Source of the DNA: Prado023 sp963774745
GTDB lineage: Bacteria > Actinomycetota > Actinomycetes > S36-B12 > CAIYMF01
Assembly (NCBI GenBank): GCA_963774745.1
Contig: CAVZGE010000002.1
Location: 124,001 to 188,000, forward strand
Direction of reading: 5' to 3'
Length of the DNA stretch: 64,000 bases
In this document: piece after piece, positions 25,429-32,816 of the stretch
Layout: the number at the start of each line of letters is the position of its first letter
Numbering within the stretch: the first letter of the stretch is position 1
The notes under the pieces: model-generated
What the model was told of the DNA's origin: nothing
The model's database searches: none
What the model saw: only the letters and a program-made list of their open reading frames with translations
Position numbers and translations under genes: made by a program

Positions 25429-26271
25429 GTGGCCTCCATCGACTCCGACGACCTGCTCGACAGCAGCCAGGTGGCCGACCTCCTCGGCCTGACCCATCGG
25501 CACAGCGTCTCGACCTACCGGCGCCGGTACGCCGATTTCCCCCCTCCAGCCGTGGCCCGGGGGAAGGGTCGCACCAACCTGTGGCTGCGCAGCGACATCG
25601 AGACCTGGCGATCCGCCAGGCCCACCCCCCAACTCCCTGGGCGCTCAGGCGCGGACACCAGGCGCGACGCCATCCTCGACGCCGCCACCGAGCTCATGGC
25701 CACCCGGCCGATCACCGACATCTCGGTGCGCGAGATCGCCGCGAGGGCCGGTGTGGCGCACACCATGATCTACCGGCACATCGGCAGCAAGCAGGACCTC
25801 GAACGAGCAGTCCTCGACCGAACCGTCAACGAGGTGCTCGCCCTCACCCAAGCCAGCCCGGAGGCCGCCCTGGGAAGCTTCGAATCAGTCATCGAAACCC
25901 TGCTTGATCGACGGGACAGCCTCCGGGTTCTCACCCACTCATTGCTCACCGCGGATGGTGCGGCCAGGCACTCGGATGGAGCACCGGTCATGGCACTGCT
26001 CCTGGACGCGCTGGGTACCGACATCGACGCCCGACGGGCCGCCGGACAGCCCCAACCGTCGCCCACGTGGCCACCGCTGAGCCCCGAGGTCGCCGTCGGG
26101 GCCGTCGCGGCGCTGATCATGGGCTGGGTCGCGTTCGAGCCACGTATCAGAGCCGGCACAGGGCTCACCAAGACTCCCGTTGCGGATCTGGCCACCCTGG
26201 CAACTGCAATCCTCGACCTCGCGCGCACGCCCCCCGGAGATGCCTCAACCCCCGAACCTGCCGTGGGCTGA
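25429..26271 (+). CDS. TetR-family regulator with extra N-terminal AlpA/excisionase-like DNA-binding domain
   Basis: A 280-aa regulator with two DNA-binding modules. Residues about 8-63 form an AlpA/excisionase-like winged helix (LDSSQVADLLGLTHRHSVST ... FPPPAVARGKGRTNLWLRSD). After a proline-rich linker comes a standard TetR helix-turn-helix (about 78-130: AILDAATELMATRPITDISV, REIAARAGVAHTMIYRHIGS) and an all-helical ligand/dimer domain to the end. It stands downstream of the sulfatase-maturase gene on the same strand, 85 bp away, and is a candidate regulator of the sulfatase locus (inference). GTG 25429 is used; TTG 25417 or GTG 25393 are alternatives. A TAGGTT box lies 10 nt before GTG 25429. 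Confidence 0.82.
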   Translation: MASIDSDDLLDSSQVADLLGLTHRHSVSTYRRRYADFPPPAVARGKGRTNLWLRSDIETWRSARPTPQLPGRSGADTRRDAILDAATELMATRPITDISVREIAARAGVAHTMIYRHIGSKQDLERAVLDRTVNEVLALTQASPEAALGSFESVIETLLDRRDSLRVLTHSLLTADGAARHSDGAPVMALLLDALGTDIDARRAAGQPQPSPTWPPLSPEVAVGAVAALIMGWVAFEPRIRAGTGLTKTPVADLATLATAILDLARTPPGDASTPEPAVG

Positions 26272-26530
26272 CGGCGCGCCGCACCGGGGTGCCGAGACGC
26301 TGGTCGAGCGCCTCGCCGAGACGGTGGCCGCGATCCCCGGATCACCTCGCTCACACCCCTGGTGTCCGCAGCGGTCAATTGCCACGTACACCCGCGCCAG
26401 GCTCGACCACTGGGCAGCGTGCGGTCGCGCACGCACCCGGGGCCGGAGCACCCGACGCAGGGGACTTCTGACCCTTGGAGGGATTCCGACCCAAGGCCTA
26501 GCGTCGGTGGTGACGGAGGGGTTGGGCGCC

Positions 26531-26803
26531 GTGGATGAGGGTTTCTGGATTGGCTTGGGCACGATCCTCGTCATGGTCCTCGTCGCCGCCCTGCAAACGG
26601 CCGCGTACTGGAATGTGGGCGGGTGGCTCGACGTGCGCTCGTCCCAGACCGCTGACGAGGTCCGCAGGAACATCGACGAGTACGGGCCCGAGGTCCCCGG
26701 CCTGAAGCTGCACCTGCTTCCCGAGCAGGAACGGCAGGCCGTCCTCAGGATCCGCGCGGACCTGGCCGAGCAGCGGGCTGCCCGCAAGGCGGCGAGGCAC
26801 TGA
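26531..26803 (+). CDS. Small membrane-anchored protein of unknown function
   Basis: A 90-aa protein that I do not recognise. An N-terminal membrane helix (FWIGLGTILVMVLVAALQTAAYW) is followed by a charged cytoplasmic helix region (DEVRRNIDEYGPEVPG ... RIRADLAEQRAARKAARH). GTG 26531 is preceded by GGAGGGG about 10 nt upstream; a longer in-frame start at 26507 is possible. It is monocistronic, with 259 bp before it (no gene seen) and 161 bp after it before the convergent dnaB stop. Confidence 0.6.
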   Translation: MDEGFWIGLGTILVMVLVAALQTAAYWNVGGWLDVRSSQTADEVRRNIDEYGPEVPGLKLHLLPEQERQAVLRIRADLAEQRAARKAARH

Positions 26804-26964
26804 GAAGGTGGCGCATCGGCAGCGAGTGCGGCCAGATGCGGCAACACCACCCCATGGCTGCCAGCTCCAGTGCTGCTGCCAGCTGCCGAGGGGCGCCTAC
26901 CGGTACGAACTGAGCCGACCTGAGTCCCAGTGCCCGCATTCGCGTATTCCCAGCAGCTGGACGC

Positions 26965-28329
26965 CTACATGGCGGCCATGTCGACGAACCGGGAGTAGTG
27001 CCCCTGGAAGGCGACGGTGATGGTGGCGGTGGGTCCGTTGCGGTGCTTGGCGACGATGAAGTCGGCCTCGCCGGCGCGGGGGGACTCCTTCTCGTAGGCG
27101 TCCTCGCGGTTGAGCAGGATCACCACGTCGGCGTCCTGCTCCAGGGACCCGGACTCACGCAGGTCGCTCATCATCGGCTTCTTGTCCTGGCGCTGCTCCG
27201 GGCCACGGTTCAGCTGCGCGATCGCGATCACCGGCACCTCGAGCTCCTTGGCCAGCAGCTTCAACGCCCGGGAGAACTCCGCGACCTCCTGCTGGCGGGA
27301 CTCCACCTTCTTCCCCGAGCTCATCAGCTGCAGGTAGTCCACGATCACCAGGCGAAGGTCGTGCTTCTGCTTCAGGCGCCGGCACTTGGCCCGGATCTCC
27401 ATCATCGACATGTTCGGCGAGTCGTCGATGAACATCGGCGCCTCGACGATCGCCCCGGACTTGCGCGCCAGCTTCTGCCAGTCCGCATCCGACATCGTCC
27501 CCGAACGCATGTGCGCCAACGGCACCTGCGCCTCGGCGCTCATCAGGCGCATCACGATCTCGTTGCGCGCCATCTCCAGGGAGAAGATCACACTCGTCAG
27601 GCCGTTCTTGATGCTCGCCGACCGGGCCAGGTCCAGGCCGAGTGTCGACTTGCCGATGGCGGGACGCGCCGCGATGATCACCAGCTGCCCCGGGTGCAAC
27701 CCGTTGGTCAGCGCATCCAGGTCGGCGAACCCAGTGGGTACCCCGACCATCTGCCCACCGTGCGAGGCGATCGCCTCGATCTCGTTCAGCGTCCCGTCGA
27801 AGATGTCGCGCAGCGGGGAGTAGTCCTCACTCGTGCGCCCACTGGTCAGGTCGTACACCTCGGCCTGGGCCCGATCCACCAGGTCGTAGACGTCGCCCTC
27901 GGCGGCGTACCCCATCTGCACGATCCGCGTCCCCGCGGTCACCATCCGGCGCAGCACCGCCCGCTCCGAGACGATCTCCGCGTAGTACGAGGCGTTCGCC
28001 GCCGTCGGCACCATCGACACCAGGGTGTGCAGGTAGGACGCCCCGCCGATCCGCGAGATCTCCCCGGACTTCGTCAGCTCCCCGGCCACCATGACCGCGT
28101 CCGCCGGCTCGCCCTTGGCGTACAGGTCGAGGATCGCGGAGTACACCGTGGCGTGCGCCGGGCGGTAGAAGTCCTCCACCTTCAACGACTCCACGACATC
28201 GGCGATGGCGTCCTTGCTCAAGAGCATCGCCCCGAGCACAGCCGCCTCGGCAGCCATGTCCGCGGGCGGCGTCCGATCGAACGGCGTCCCTCCATCAGAG
28301 ACCGACAGCTCCAGCTCAGCGACGCTCAT
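26965..28329 (-). CDS. dnaB: Replicative DNA helicase DnaB
   Basis: A 454-aa hexameric replicative helicase of normal length with no intein. The N-terminal primase/loader-interacting domain (about 20-125: PADMAAEAAVLGAMLLSKDA) is followed by a linker and a RecA-like motor: Walker A ARPAIGKSTLGLDLA, Walker B LRLVIVDYLQLMSS, an Arg-finger region (QDKKPMMSDLRESGSLEQDA) and motif 4 ADFIVAKHRNGPTATITVAF. It unwinds DNA ahead of the polymerase at the fork. ATG 28329 follows AGGAGGGG. It is transcribed leftward, separated from the ribosomal-protein operon by the LD-transpeptidase and divergent tyrosine phosphatase genes. The 331 bp upstream contain a cluster of DnaA boxes (separate entry), which may regulate it. 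Confidence 0.97.
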   Translation of the reverse strand: MSVAELELSVSDGGTPFDRTPPADMAAEAAVLGAMLLSKDAIADVVESLKVEDFYRPAHATVYSAILDLYAKGEPADAVMVAGELTKSGEISRIGGASYLHTLVSMVPTAANASYYAEIVSERAVLRRMVTAGTRIVQMGYAAEGDVYDLVDRAQAEVYDLTSGRTSEDYSPLRDIFDGTLNEIEAIASHGGQMVGVPTGFADLDALTNGLHPGQLVIIAARPAIGKSTLGLDLARSASIKNGLTSVIFSLEMARNEIVMRLMSAEAQVPLAHMRSGTMSDADWQKLARKSGAIVEAPMFIDDSPNMSMMEIRAKCRRLKQKHDLRLVIVDYLQLMSSGKKVESRQQEVAEFSRALKLLAKELEVPVIAIAQLNRGPEQRQDKKPMMSDLRESGSLEQDADVVILLNREDAYEKESPRAGEADFIVAKHRNGPTATITVAFQGHYSRFVDMAAM

Positions 28330-28443
28330 CCACCCCTCCTGGCCATCGGTCTACACCTGGGGTCCGACATCGCCTGACTGGGAGTCCGCGACAGGTGCCC
28401 CGGGAGAACCTAGGCCCTGAACTCCACCCCGGAAAGCCCCCCC

Positions 28444-28508
28444 TGTGGACAACCATGTGGACAATGTGTGTGACACGCGGCACACACGCCGGTCCGCTAT
28501 GTGGACAA
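28444..28508. promoter_or_regulatory. Cluster of three perfect DnaA boxes upstream of dnaB
   Basis: TGTGGACAA occurs at 28444-28452, 28456-28464 and 28500-28508. Its complement TTGTCCACA is the preferred DnaA box of high-GC actinobacteria. The first two are 12 bp apart start to start, close to one helical turn. A fourth, weaker site TTTTCCACA lies at 28691-28699 inside the next gene. The region lies between divergent dnaB and the tyrosine phosphatase. No dnaA or dnaN gene is adjacent, so this is probably a regulatory or titration cluster rather than oriC. Confidence 0.8.
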
Positions 28509-28583
28509 CCTGGGTACGGAGATCGCTCCCTTGCATTCAATTGCCGTCTGACCTGCGGCGATACGATCCCCAGCCTGTGCGCT

Positions 28584-28606
28584 GAAGAAACCTGAAATGT
28601 TTCTTC
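28584..28606. repeat. Inverted repeat, 8-bp arms, in the dnaB/phosphatase intergenic region
   Basis: GAAGAAAC (28584-28591) and GTTTCTTC (28599-28606) around CTGAAAT. It is AT-rich against its surroundings and lies 55 bp upstream of the phosphatase start, consistent with a repressor site; the binding protein is unknown. Confidence 0.6.
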
Positions 28607-28660
28607 CGGGTTTCTGCGCGGCACGCCGGGCGCGGGCGTTGACGGTCCCTTTACACCACA

Positions 28661-29194
28661 ATGGGGTTCGTGAGCACGCCGAAGCCGAAGTTTTCCACAG
28701 TTGATCCGATCCGCGTCACGATGGTCTGCACGGGCAACATCTGCCGCTCCCCGATGGCCGAGGCCATCCTGCGGGCGACGCTGCGCGGCACCGACCTGGC
28801 CGACCGCGTCGTGGTCGACTCGGCCGGCACCCACGACTACCACGTGGGCGAGGACGCGGACGGGCGGGCCCGGCAGATCCTGGCCGAGGGCGGCTACCGG
28901 ATCACCCACACGGCGCGCCGGTTCGACCCGACCTGGCTCGAGGACCGCGACCTCATCCTCGCGATGGATGCCGGTCACCTGCGCGAGCTGCGGGCGCTGG
29001 CAGCGCGGCGGGGCTCCCCCGACGCGCCCATCGTCGCCTTCCGCGATTTCGATCCGCAGGGCCCGGGCGACGTGCCCGACCCCTACTACGAGACCCTCGA
29101 TGCCTACCGACTCGTCCGCACGATGGTGGAGCGCTCGATGCCGGCCCTGGTGGCGCACCTGCGCGGGATGGACGCCGCCCGTCGCACGAGCTGA
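28661..29194 (+). CDS. Low-molecular-weight protein tyrosine phosphatase
   Basis: A 177-aa phosphatase. The active-site P-loop is CTGNICRS (nucleophile C23, R29), preceded by the strand IRVTMV. DSAGTHDYHVGEDAD and the general-acid Asp in VPDPYYE complete the family pattern. Family knowledge: it dephosphorylates phosphotyrosine on proteins such as wall- or capsule-related kinases and secreted targets (PtpA type). ATG 28661 is used; GTG 28670 three codons later is equally possible (CACAAT lies 7 nt before it). It is divergent from dnaB across the DnaA-box region and convergent with the LD-transpeptidase gene. Confidence 0.92.
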   Translation: MGFVSTPKPKFSTVDPIRVTMVCTGNICRSPMAEAILRATLRGTDLADRVVVDSAGTHDYHVGEDADGRARQILAEGGYRITHTARRFDPTWLEDRDLILAMDAGHLRELRALAARRGSPDAPIVAFRDFDPQGPGDVPDPYYETLDAYRLVRTMVERSMPALVAHLRGMDAARRTS

Positions 29195-29218
29195 TCGCGG
29201 GCGACCCGCACGGTCAGG

Positions 29219-30772
29219 TCACCACGCGCCGAACACCCGCACGAGGGTGCCGTTCCCGACGCCCCCGGCCTGCAGGGCGTTGATGTCCCGATGCAGCATC
29301 CGCACGCATCCGTGGGACGCAGGGTAGGTCTTCACCAGCCGATCCGTCGCGGAGCCGTGCAGCGCCTGCCCGCCGGAGAACTGCATGGGCTTGTACATGC
29401 GGGCCTCGGGATAGATGGTCGAGTACCGCCACACGTGATGGGTCACGAAGATGCGATGCGTCCCCAGCCGGGTCCGGAAGCCCGGCTTGCCGGTTGTCGC
29501 TGCCATGACACGCCGGTACTCACGGTTGCCGCCGACCCAGAACGCCGCCTGGCAGGTGACCGACACGTTCACCCCGGTGGACATCGAGCCCCCGGCGGCC
29601 GGGAGCCCGCCGGTCGCCACGATGGCCCGCGCCTCCGCCGCCGAGGGTGCCCGACGGCTCGCTGGTCGACCGGTGACCGTGCGCCAGGCGCACACTGCGC
29701 GGCGGGTGCTGGCGTCGTAATGGCCGTTCACGCCTCCCGTCGGCAGGCCCAGGCGCGCCAGCGCGGACTCGACGGCCGCCCTCGACGGCGCGTCCCCGGA
29801 AGCCGGCGGCTTCGGTCTCGGGGTTGGCTTCGGCTTCGCCGCCGGCCGCCGCCCGACGGTGACCGTCACCGTCCCGGTGGCCCGCACACCGGCCGCGTCG
29901 CGAACGGTGTAGCTGACCTTGGTGGTCCCCGTCCACGACTTCGGCGCACGGTAGACGATCTTCGAGCCCGACCGCTTGGACGTGCCGTGCTTGGCCTTGC
30001 CGACCTTGACCAGGGTGAGCCGATCCCCGTCGGGGTCGGAGTCGTTGGCCAGGGGGGCGATCCGGTAGGTGCGCCCCACCGTCACGCTCACGGCGTCGTC
30101 GACGGCCACCGGCGGCCGGTTGGGGGCCGCGATGACGTCCACCGTGACCGTCGACTGCGCCTGCCCACCCCGCGGGTCGGACACGACGTAGGTGACCACC
30201 AGAGGTCCCACGAAGCCCGCAGTCGCCGCGATGGTCAGGATCTGGCCGTCGCTGCTCACGGACCCCGCGCCGCTGGTGAGCGTTGCGGCCGCGATCGTCA
30301 ACGGCTCCGCATCCGGATCTGAGTCGTTGGCGCGAGGGTCGACCAGCAGCTGGCCACCGGAGTACATCTGCGCGGCGTCGGGCGTGGCCACCGGCGCCTG
30401 GTTGGGCGGCGGGACGACGTCGACGGTGATGGTGCTCGACGCCCTGGCGCCACTGGCATCAGCAACCGTGTAGCCGATCACCACCTGGCCGAGTGCGGTC
30501 GGCGTGATCGCAACCTCCGGACCTGCCCCGACCAGTGCCACCGTCGCAGCACCGGCCTGCACCGTGAGGGTCGGGTCCAGGGTCAGGGGCTCGAGGTCGG
30601 CGTCACTGTCGTTCAGCAGCGGGTTCACGACGACCTGCGTGCCGAGGACGGCGCTGGCCGTGTCAGGGACGGCGACCGGCGGGTTGCTCCCTGCGTGGGC
30701 CGGCGCGACACCGACCACCCCCACCATCATCACCGCCGCCGCAGCGGTGGTCCACCGCCTGCGCAGCCCCAT
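29219..30772 (-). CDS. Secreted L,D-transpeptidase with three cadherin/Ig-like repeats
   Basis: A 517-aa exported wall enzyme. A signal peptide (about 1-27, ending AHA) precedes three beta-sandwich repeats of about 95 residues, each with an NDSDxD calcium-site-like motif (LLNDSDADLEP, RANDSDPDAEP, LANDSDPDGDR). A Pro-rich linker (about 310-330), a peptidoglycan-binding-like helical segment and the catalytic YkuD domain follow. The active site is SHGCVRM (C489), with the upstream His in ALHGSATDR. Family knowledge: such enzymes make 3-3 peptidoglycan cross-links. The repeats probably hold the catalytic domain away from the membrane. The start at 30772 gives a good signal peptide. It converges with the phosphatase gene (24 bp). 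Confidence 0.9.
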   Translation of the reverse strand: MGLRRRWTTAAAAVMMVGVVGVAPAHAGSNPPVAVPDTASAVLGTQVVVNPLLNDSDADLEPLTLDPTLTVQAGAATVALVGAGPEVAITPTALGQVVIGYTVADASGARASSTITVDVVPPPNQAPVATPDAAQMYSGGQLLVDPRANDSDPDAEPLTIAAATLTSGAGSVSSDGQILTIAATAGFVGPLVVTYVVSDPRGGQAQSTVTVDVIAAPNRPPVAVDDAVSVTVGRTYRIAPLANDSDPDGDRLTLVKVGKAKHGTSKRSGSKIVYRAPKSWTGTTKVSYTVRDAAGVRATGTVTVTVGRRPAAKPKPTPRPKPPASGDAPSRAAVESALARLGLPTGGVNGHYDASTRRAVCAWRTVTGRPASRRAPSAAEARAIVATGGLPAAGGSMSTGVNVSVTCQAAFWVGGNREYRRVMAATTGKPGFRTRLGTHRIFVTHHVWRYSTIYPEARMYKPMQFSGGQALHGSATDRLVKTYPASHGCVRMLHRDINALQAGGVGNGTLVRVFGAW

Positions 30773-30867
30773 GACTCAAGCGTAGGCAGGTGGTTCAGGA
30801 ACCGTCAATGACGACTCGACCACACAGCGCGACCCCGGAAGGGCCGATCCCGCCCGCCCAGACGCAC

Positions 30868-30906
30868 CAGGAGCGGGCCACCCGGCTTCCCGGGGACCCG
30901 CTCCTG
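30868..30906 (-). terminator. Terminator hairpin after the rpsF-ssb-rpsR-rplI operon
   Basis: CAGGAGCGGG (30868-30877) pairs with CCCGCTCCTG (30897-30906), a perfect 10-bp stem beginning 18 bp downstream of the rplI stop on the minus strand. The remaining gap to 30773 holds the LD-transpeptidase promoter. Confidence 0.75.
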
Positions 30907-30924
30907 CGGTTCTCGATGCGGCGC

Positions 30925-31374
30925 TCAGCTGGCGGCGACGACCTCGAGGGTGACGGTGGCCGAGACCTCCGGGGTCAGGGCGACCGTCGCGGTGTGCGTG
31001 CCCACCGACTTGATCGGCGAGGGCAACGTGACCTTGCGCTTGTCCAGGGCCGGGCCACCAGCAGCCGTGACGGCCGCGGCGACGTCGGCGCCACCGATGG
31101 AACCGAACAGCCGACCACCGCCACCGGCCTTCGAGACCAAGCGGATCGGCTTGGCCTCCAGCGCGGCCTTGATCTCCTTGGCGTGGTCGAGGTCGCGGAC
31201 CTCGCGGGACGAACGCGCCCGCTTGATCTGCACGACCTGCTTCTCGCCGCCCTTGGTCCAGGAGACAGCCAGGCCACGGGGCAGCAGGTAGTTGCGGCCG
31301 TAGCCGTCCTTGACCTCGACGACATCGCCGGGAGCGCCGAGCCCCAGGACATCGGACGTGAGGATGAGCTTCAT
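30925..31374 (-). CDS. rplI: 50S ribosomal protein L9
   Basis: A 149-aa L9 of standard length. The N-terminal rRNA-binding domain MKLILTSDVLGLGAPGDVVEV, KDGYGRNYLLPRGLAV is followed by the long connecting helix and the C-terminal domain (GGRLFGSIGGADVAAAVTAA, VTLPSPIKSVGTHTATVAL). It binds 23S rRNA at the base of the L1 stalk. It is the last gene of the rpsF-ssb-rpsR-rplI operon, 19 bp after rpsR, with GGAGAG before its ATG and a terminator hairpin after it. Confidence 0.98.
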   Translation of the reverse strand: MKLILTSDVLGLGAPGDVVEVKDGYGRNYLLPRGLAVSWTKGGEKQVVQIKRARSSREVRDLDHAKEIKAALEAKPIRLVSKAGGGGRLFGSIGGADVAAAVTAAGGPALDKRKVTLPSPIKSVGTHTATVALTPEVSATVTLEVVAAS

Positions 31375-31393
31375 CGTCTTCTCTCCTTCCGGG

Positions 31394-31630
31394 TCAGCGA
31401 GCGGTCGAGGTGTAGGGCAGCAGGGCGACCTCGCGGGCGTTCTTCACTGCCATGGCGATGTCGCGCTGGTGCCGCGTGCAGTTGCCGGACACGCGACGAG
31501 CGCGGATCTTGCCGCGATCGGAGATGTACTTGCGCAGCGTCGGCACGTCCTTGTAGTCGACGGGCGCCGCGCCCTCCTTGCAGAAGGCGCACGCCTTCTT
31601 CTTGAACTTCTTGACAACGGGCTTAGCCAT
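31394..31630 (-). CDS. rpsR: 30S ribosomal protein S18, cysteine-containing form
   Basis: A 78-aa S18: KACAFCKEGAAPVDYKDVPT, LRKYISDRGKIRARRVSGNC, TRHQRDIAMAVKNAREVALL. It keeps CxxC plus a third Cys in GNCTRH, the zinc-binding 'C+' version; many actinobacteria carry a second, cysteine-free paralogue induced under zinc starvation, which is not seen in this window. ATG 31630 follows GGAGCAC. It lies between ssb and rplI in the ribosomal operon. The protein pairs with S6 on the small subunit platform. Confidence 0.97.
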   Translation of the reverse strand: MAKPVVKKFKKKACAFCKEGAAPVDYKDVPTLRKYISDRGKIRARRVSGNCTRHQRDIAMAVKNAREVALLPYTSTAR

Positions 31631-31734
31631 CGTGGTGCTCCGTTTCTACGGATGCCCGGCGCGCAGCCGGGATGGTCGGTGATGAGGGGTGCTGGCGAGG
31701 TCGGCGGGGGCCGACCCAGCCAGCGGTGCGGGGA

Positions 31735-32264
31735 TCAGAAGGGCGGGGGCTGCTCGTCGGCGAACCCACCGCCGCCGGCCTGGCTGGCCCACGGGTCGTC
31801 GGAGCGAGCGAAGCCGCCACCGCCCTGGCATTCCCGGAGCTGGCCTGGGAGCCGCCGAAGCCGCTGCTGCCCTGGTTGCCGCCGAACCCGTCGGAGCGGG
31901 CCACGCGGTTGACCTTGGCAGTCGCGTAGCGCAGCGCCGGGCCGACCTCGTCGACATCGCACTCGACGCTGGTGCCCTTGCCGCCCTCACGGGTGTCGTA
32001 CTGGCGGACCTTGAGCCGACCGGTGACCACCACGCGGGTGCCCTTGGTCAGCGACTCGGCCACGTTCTCGGCGTACTGACGCCAGACGCTGCAGCGGATG
32101 AAGACGGTGTCGCCGTCCTTCCACTCGTTGGTCGCCTTGTCCAGCATCCGGTTGGTCGACGCCACGGTGAAGTTGGCGACGGCCTGCCCGGAGGGGGTGA
32201 ACCGAAGCTCAGGATCGGCGGTGAGATTGCCCACGACGGTGATCGGGATGTCCCCAGCAGCCAT
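31735..32264 (-). CDS. ssb: Single-stranded DNA-binding protein (C-terminal tail shifted by one base)
   Basis: The OB-fold domain is intact from ATG 32264: ITVVGNLTADPELRFTPSGQ, VANFTVASTNRMLDKATNEW, RCSVWRQYAENVAESLTKGT, RVVVTGRLKV. After GGNQGSSGFGGSQASSGNA the frame runs on to 31623 as an Arg/Pro-rich sequence unlike any SSB. In the next frame the expected tail appears: QGGGGFARSDDPWASQAGGG, ending DEQPPPF at 31735. One extra base in the GG run at 31827-31828 restores a 176-aa protein with the acidic tail that recruits replication and repair partners. Because that tail is essential, I read this as a sequence error and annotate the repaired extent. SSB coats single-stranded DNA in replication. 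The gene sits between rpsF and rpsR. Confidence 0.9.
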
Positions 32265-32272
32265 GGCCGCGC

Positions 32273-32569
32273 CTACCTGATCTCGGGACGCATGACCTTG
32301 GTGCGCAGCACCGACTCGTTCAGCCCAAGCTGACGGTCGAGCTCGCTCACCGAGGCCGGCGAGGCGTTGATGTCGAGGATCGCGTAGATGCCCTCGGACT
32401 TCTTCTTGATGTCGTAGGCCAGGCGACGGCGGCCCCACACGTCCACTGACGTGACGGTGCCACCATCCTGACGGATGACGTTGAGGAACGTGTCCAGGCT
32501 GGGAGAGACAGTGCGCTCATCCAGCTCCGGGTCGAGAATCACCATGATCTCGTAATGGCGCGTGCTCAA
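32273..32569 (-). CDS. rpsF: 30S ribosomal protein S6
   Basis: A 98-aa S6: HYEIMVILDPELDERTVSPS, DVWGRRRLAYDIKKKSEGIY, NESVLRTKVMRP. It binds 16S rRNA together with S18. The start codon is TTG at 32569, supported by a strong GGAGGTGGG ribosome site and by the S6 N-terminus beginning exactly there. It is the first gene of the rpsF-ssb-rpsR-rplI operon; ssb follows after 8 bp. The 247 bp to the divergent femX-like gene contain the promoters and nothing else recognised. Confidence 0.97.
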   Translation of the reverse strand: MSTRHYEIMVILDPELDERTVSPSLDTFLNVIRQDGGTVTSVDVWGRRRLAYDIKKKSEGIYAILDINASPASVSELDRQLGLNESVLRTKVMRPEIR

Positions 32570-32816
32570 GAACCCACCTCCTTCGGACTCAAGCGGTCAC
32601 GGTCCATCCGTGACAGGAGGGTTGCAGCGCCCTGGGCGCATCCGTCCCCCCGGTCACGAATGGTGACGTGGGAGTCCGACATCCGCCAGCGGCTGTCCAC
32701 AGCCCCGACGTGCCCAGAGACGAACAGGGTATCCCGCCACGCCCACGGGCACGAAATCGTCGCCGGATCGCCCCACCGGGCGGGGCAGATCGCGATGGGG
32801 TCGGTAACCTCGGGCC

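Noticed and set aside
28330..28660. Chromosomal origin oriC at the DnaA boxes
   Set aside because: dnaA and dnaN, which flank oriC in actinobacteria, are absent, and three to four boxes are few for an origin. A regulatory cluster is the safer call.
32696..32704. A further DnaA box (CTGTCCACA) upstream of femX
   Set aside because: A single near-match outside any cluster; expected by chance and not listed.
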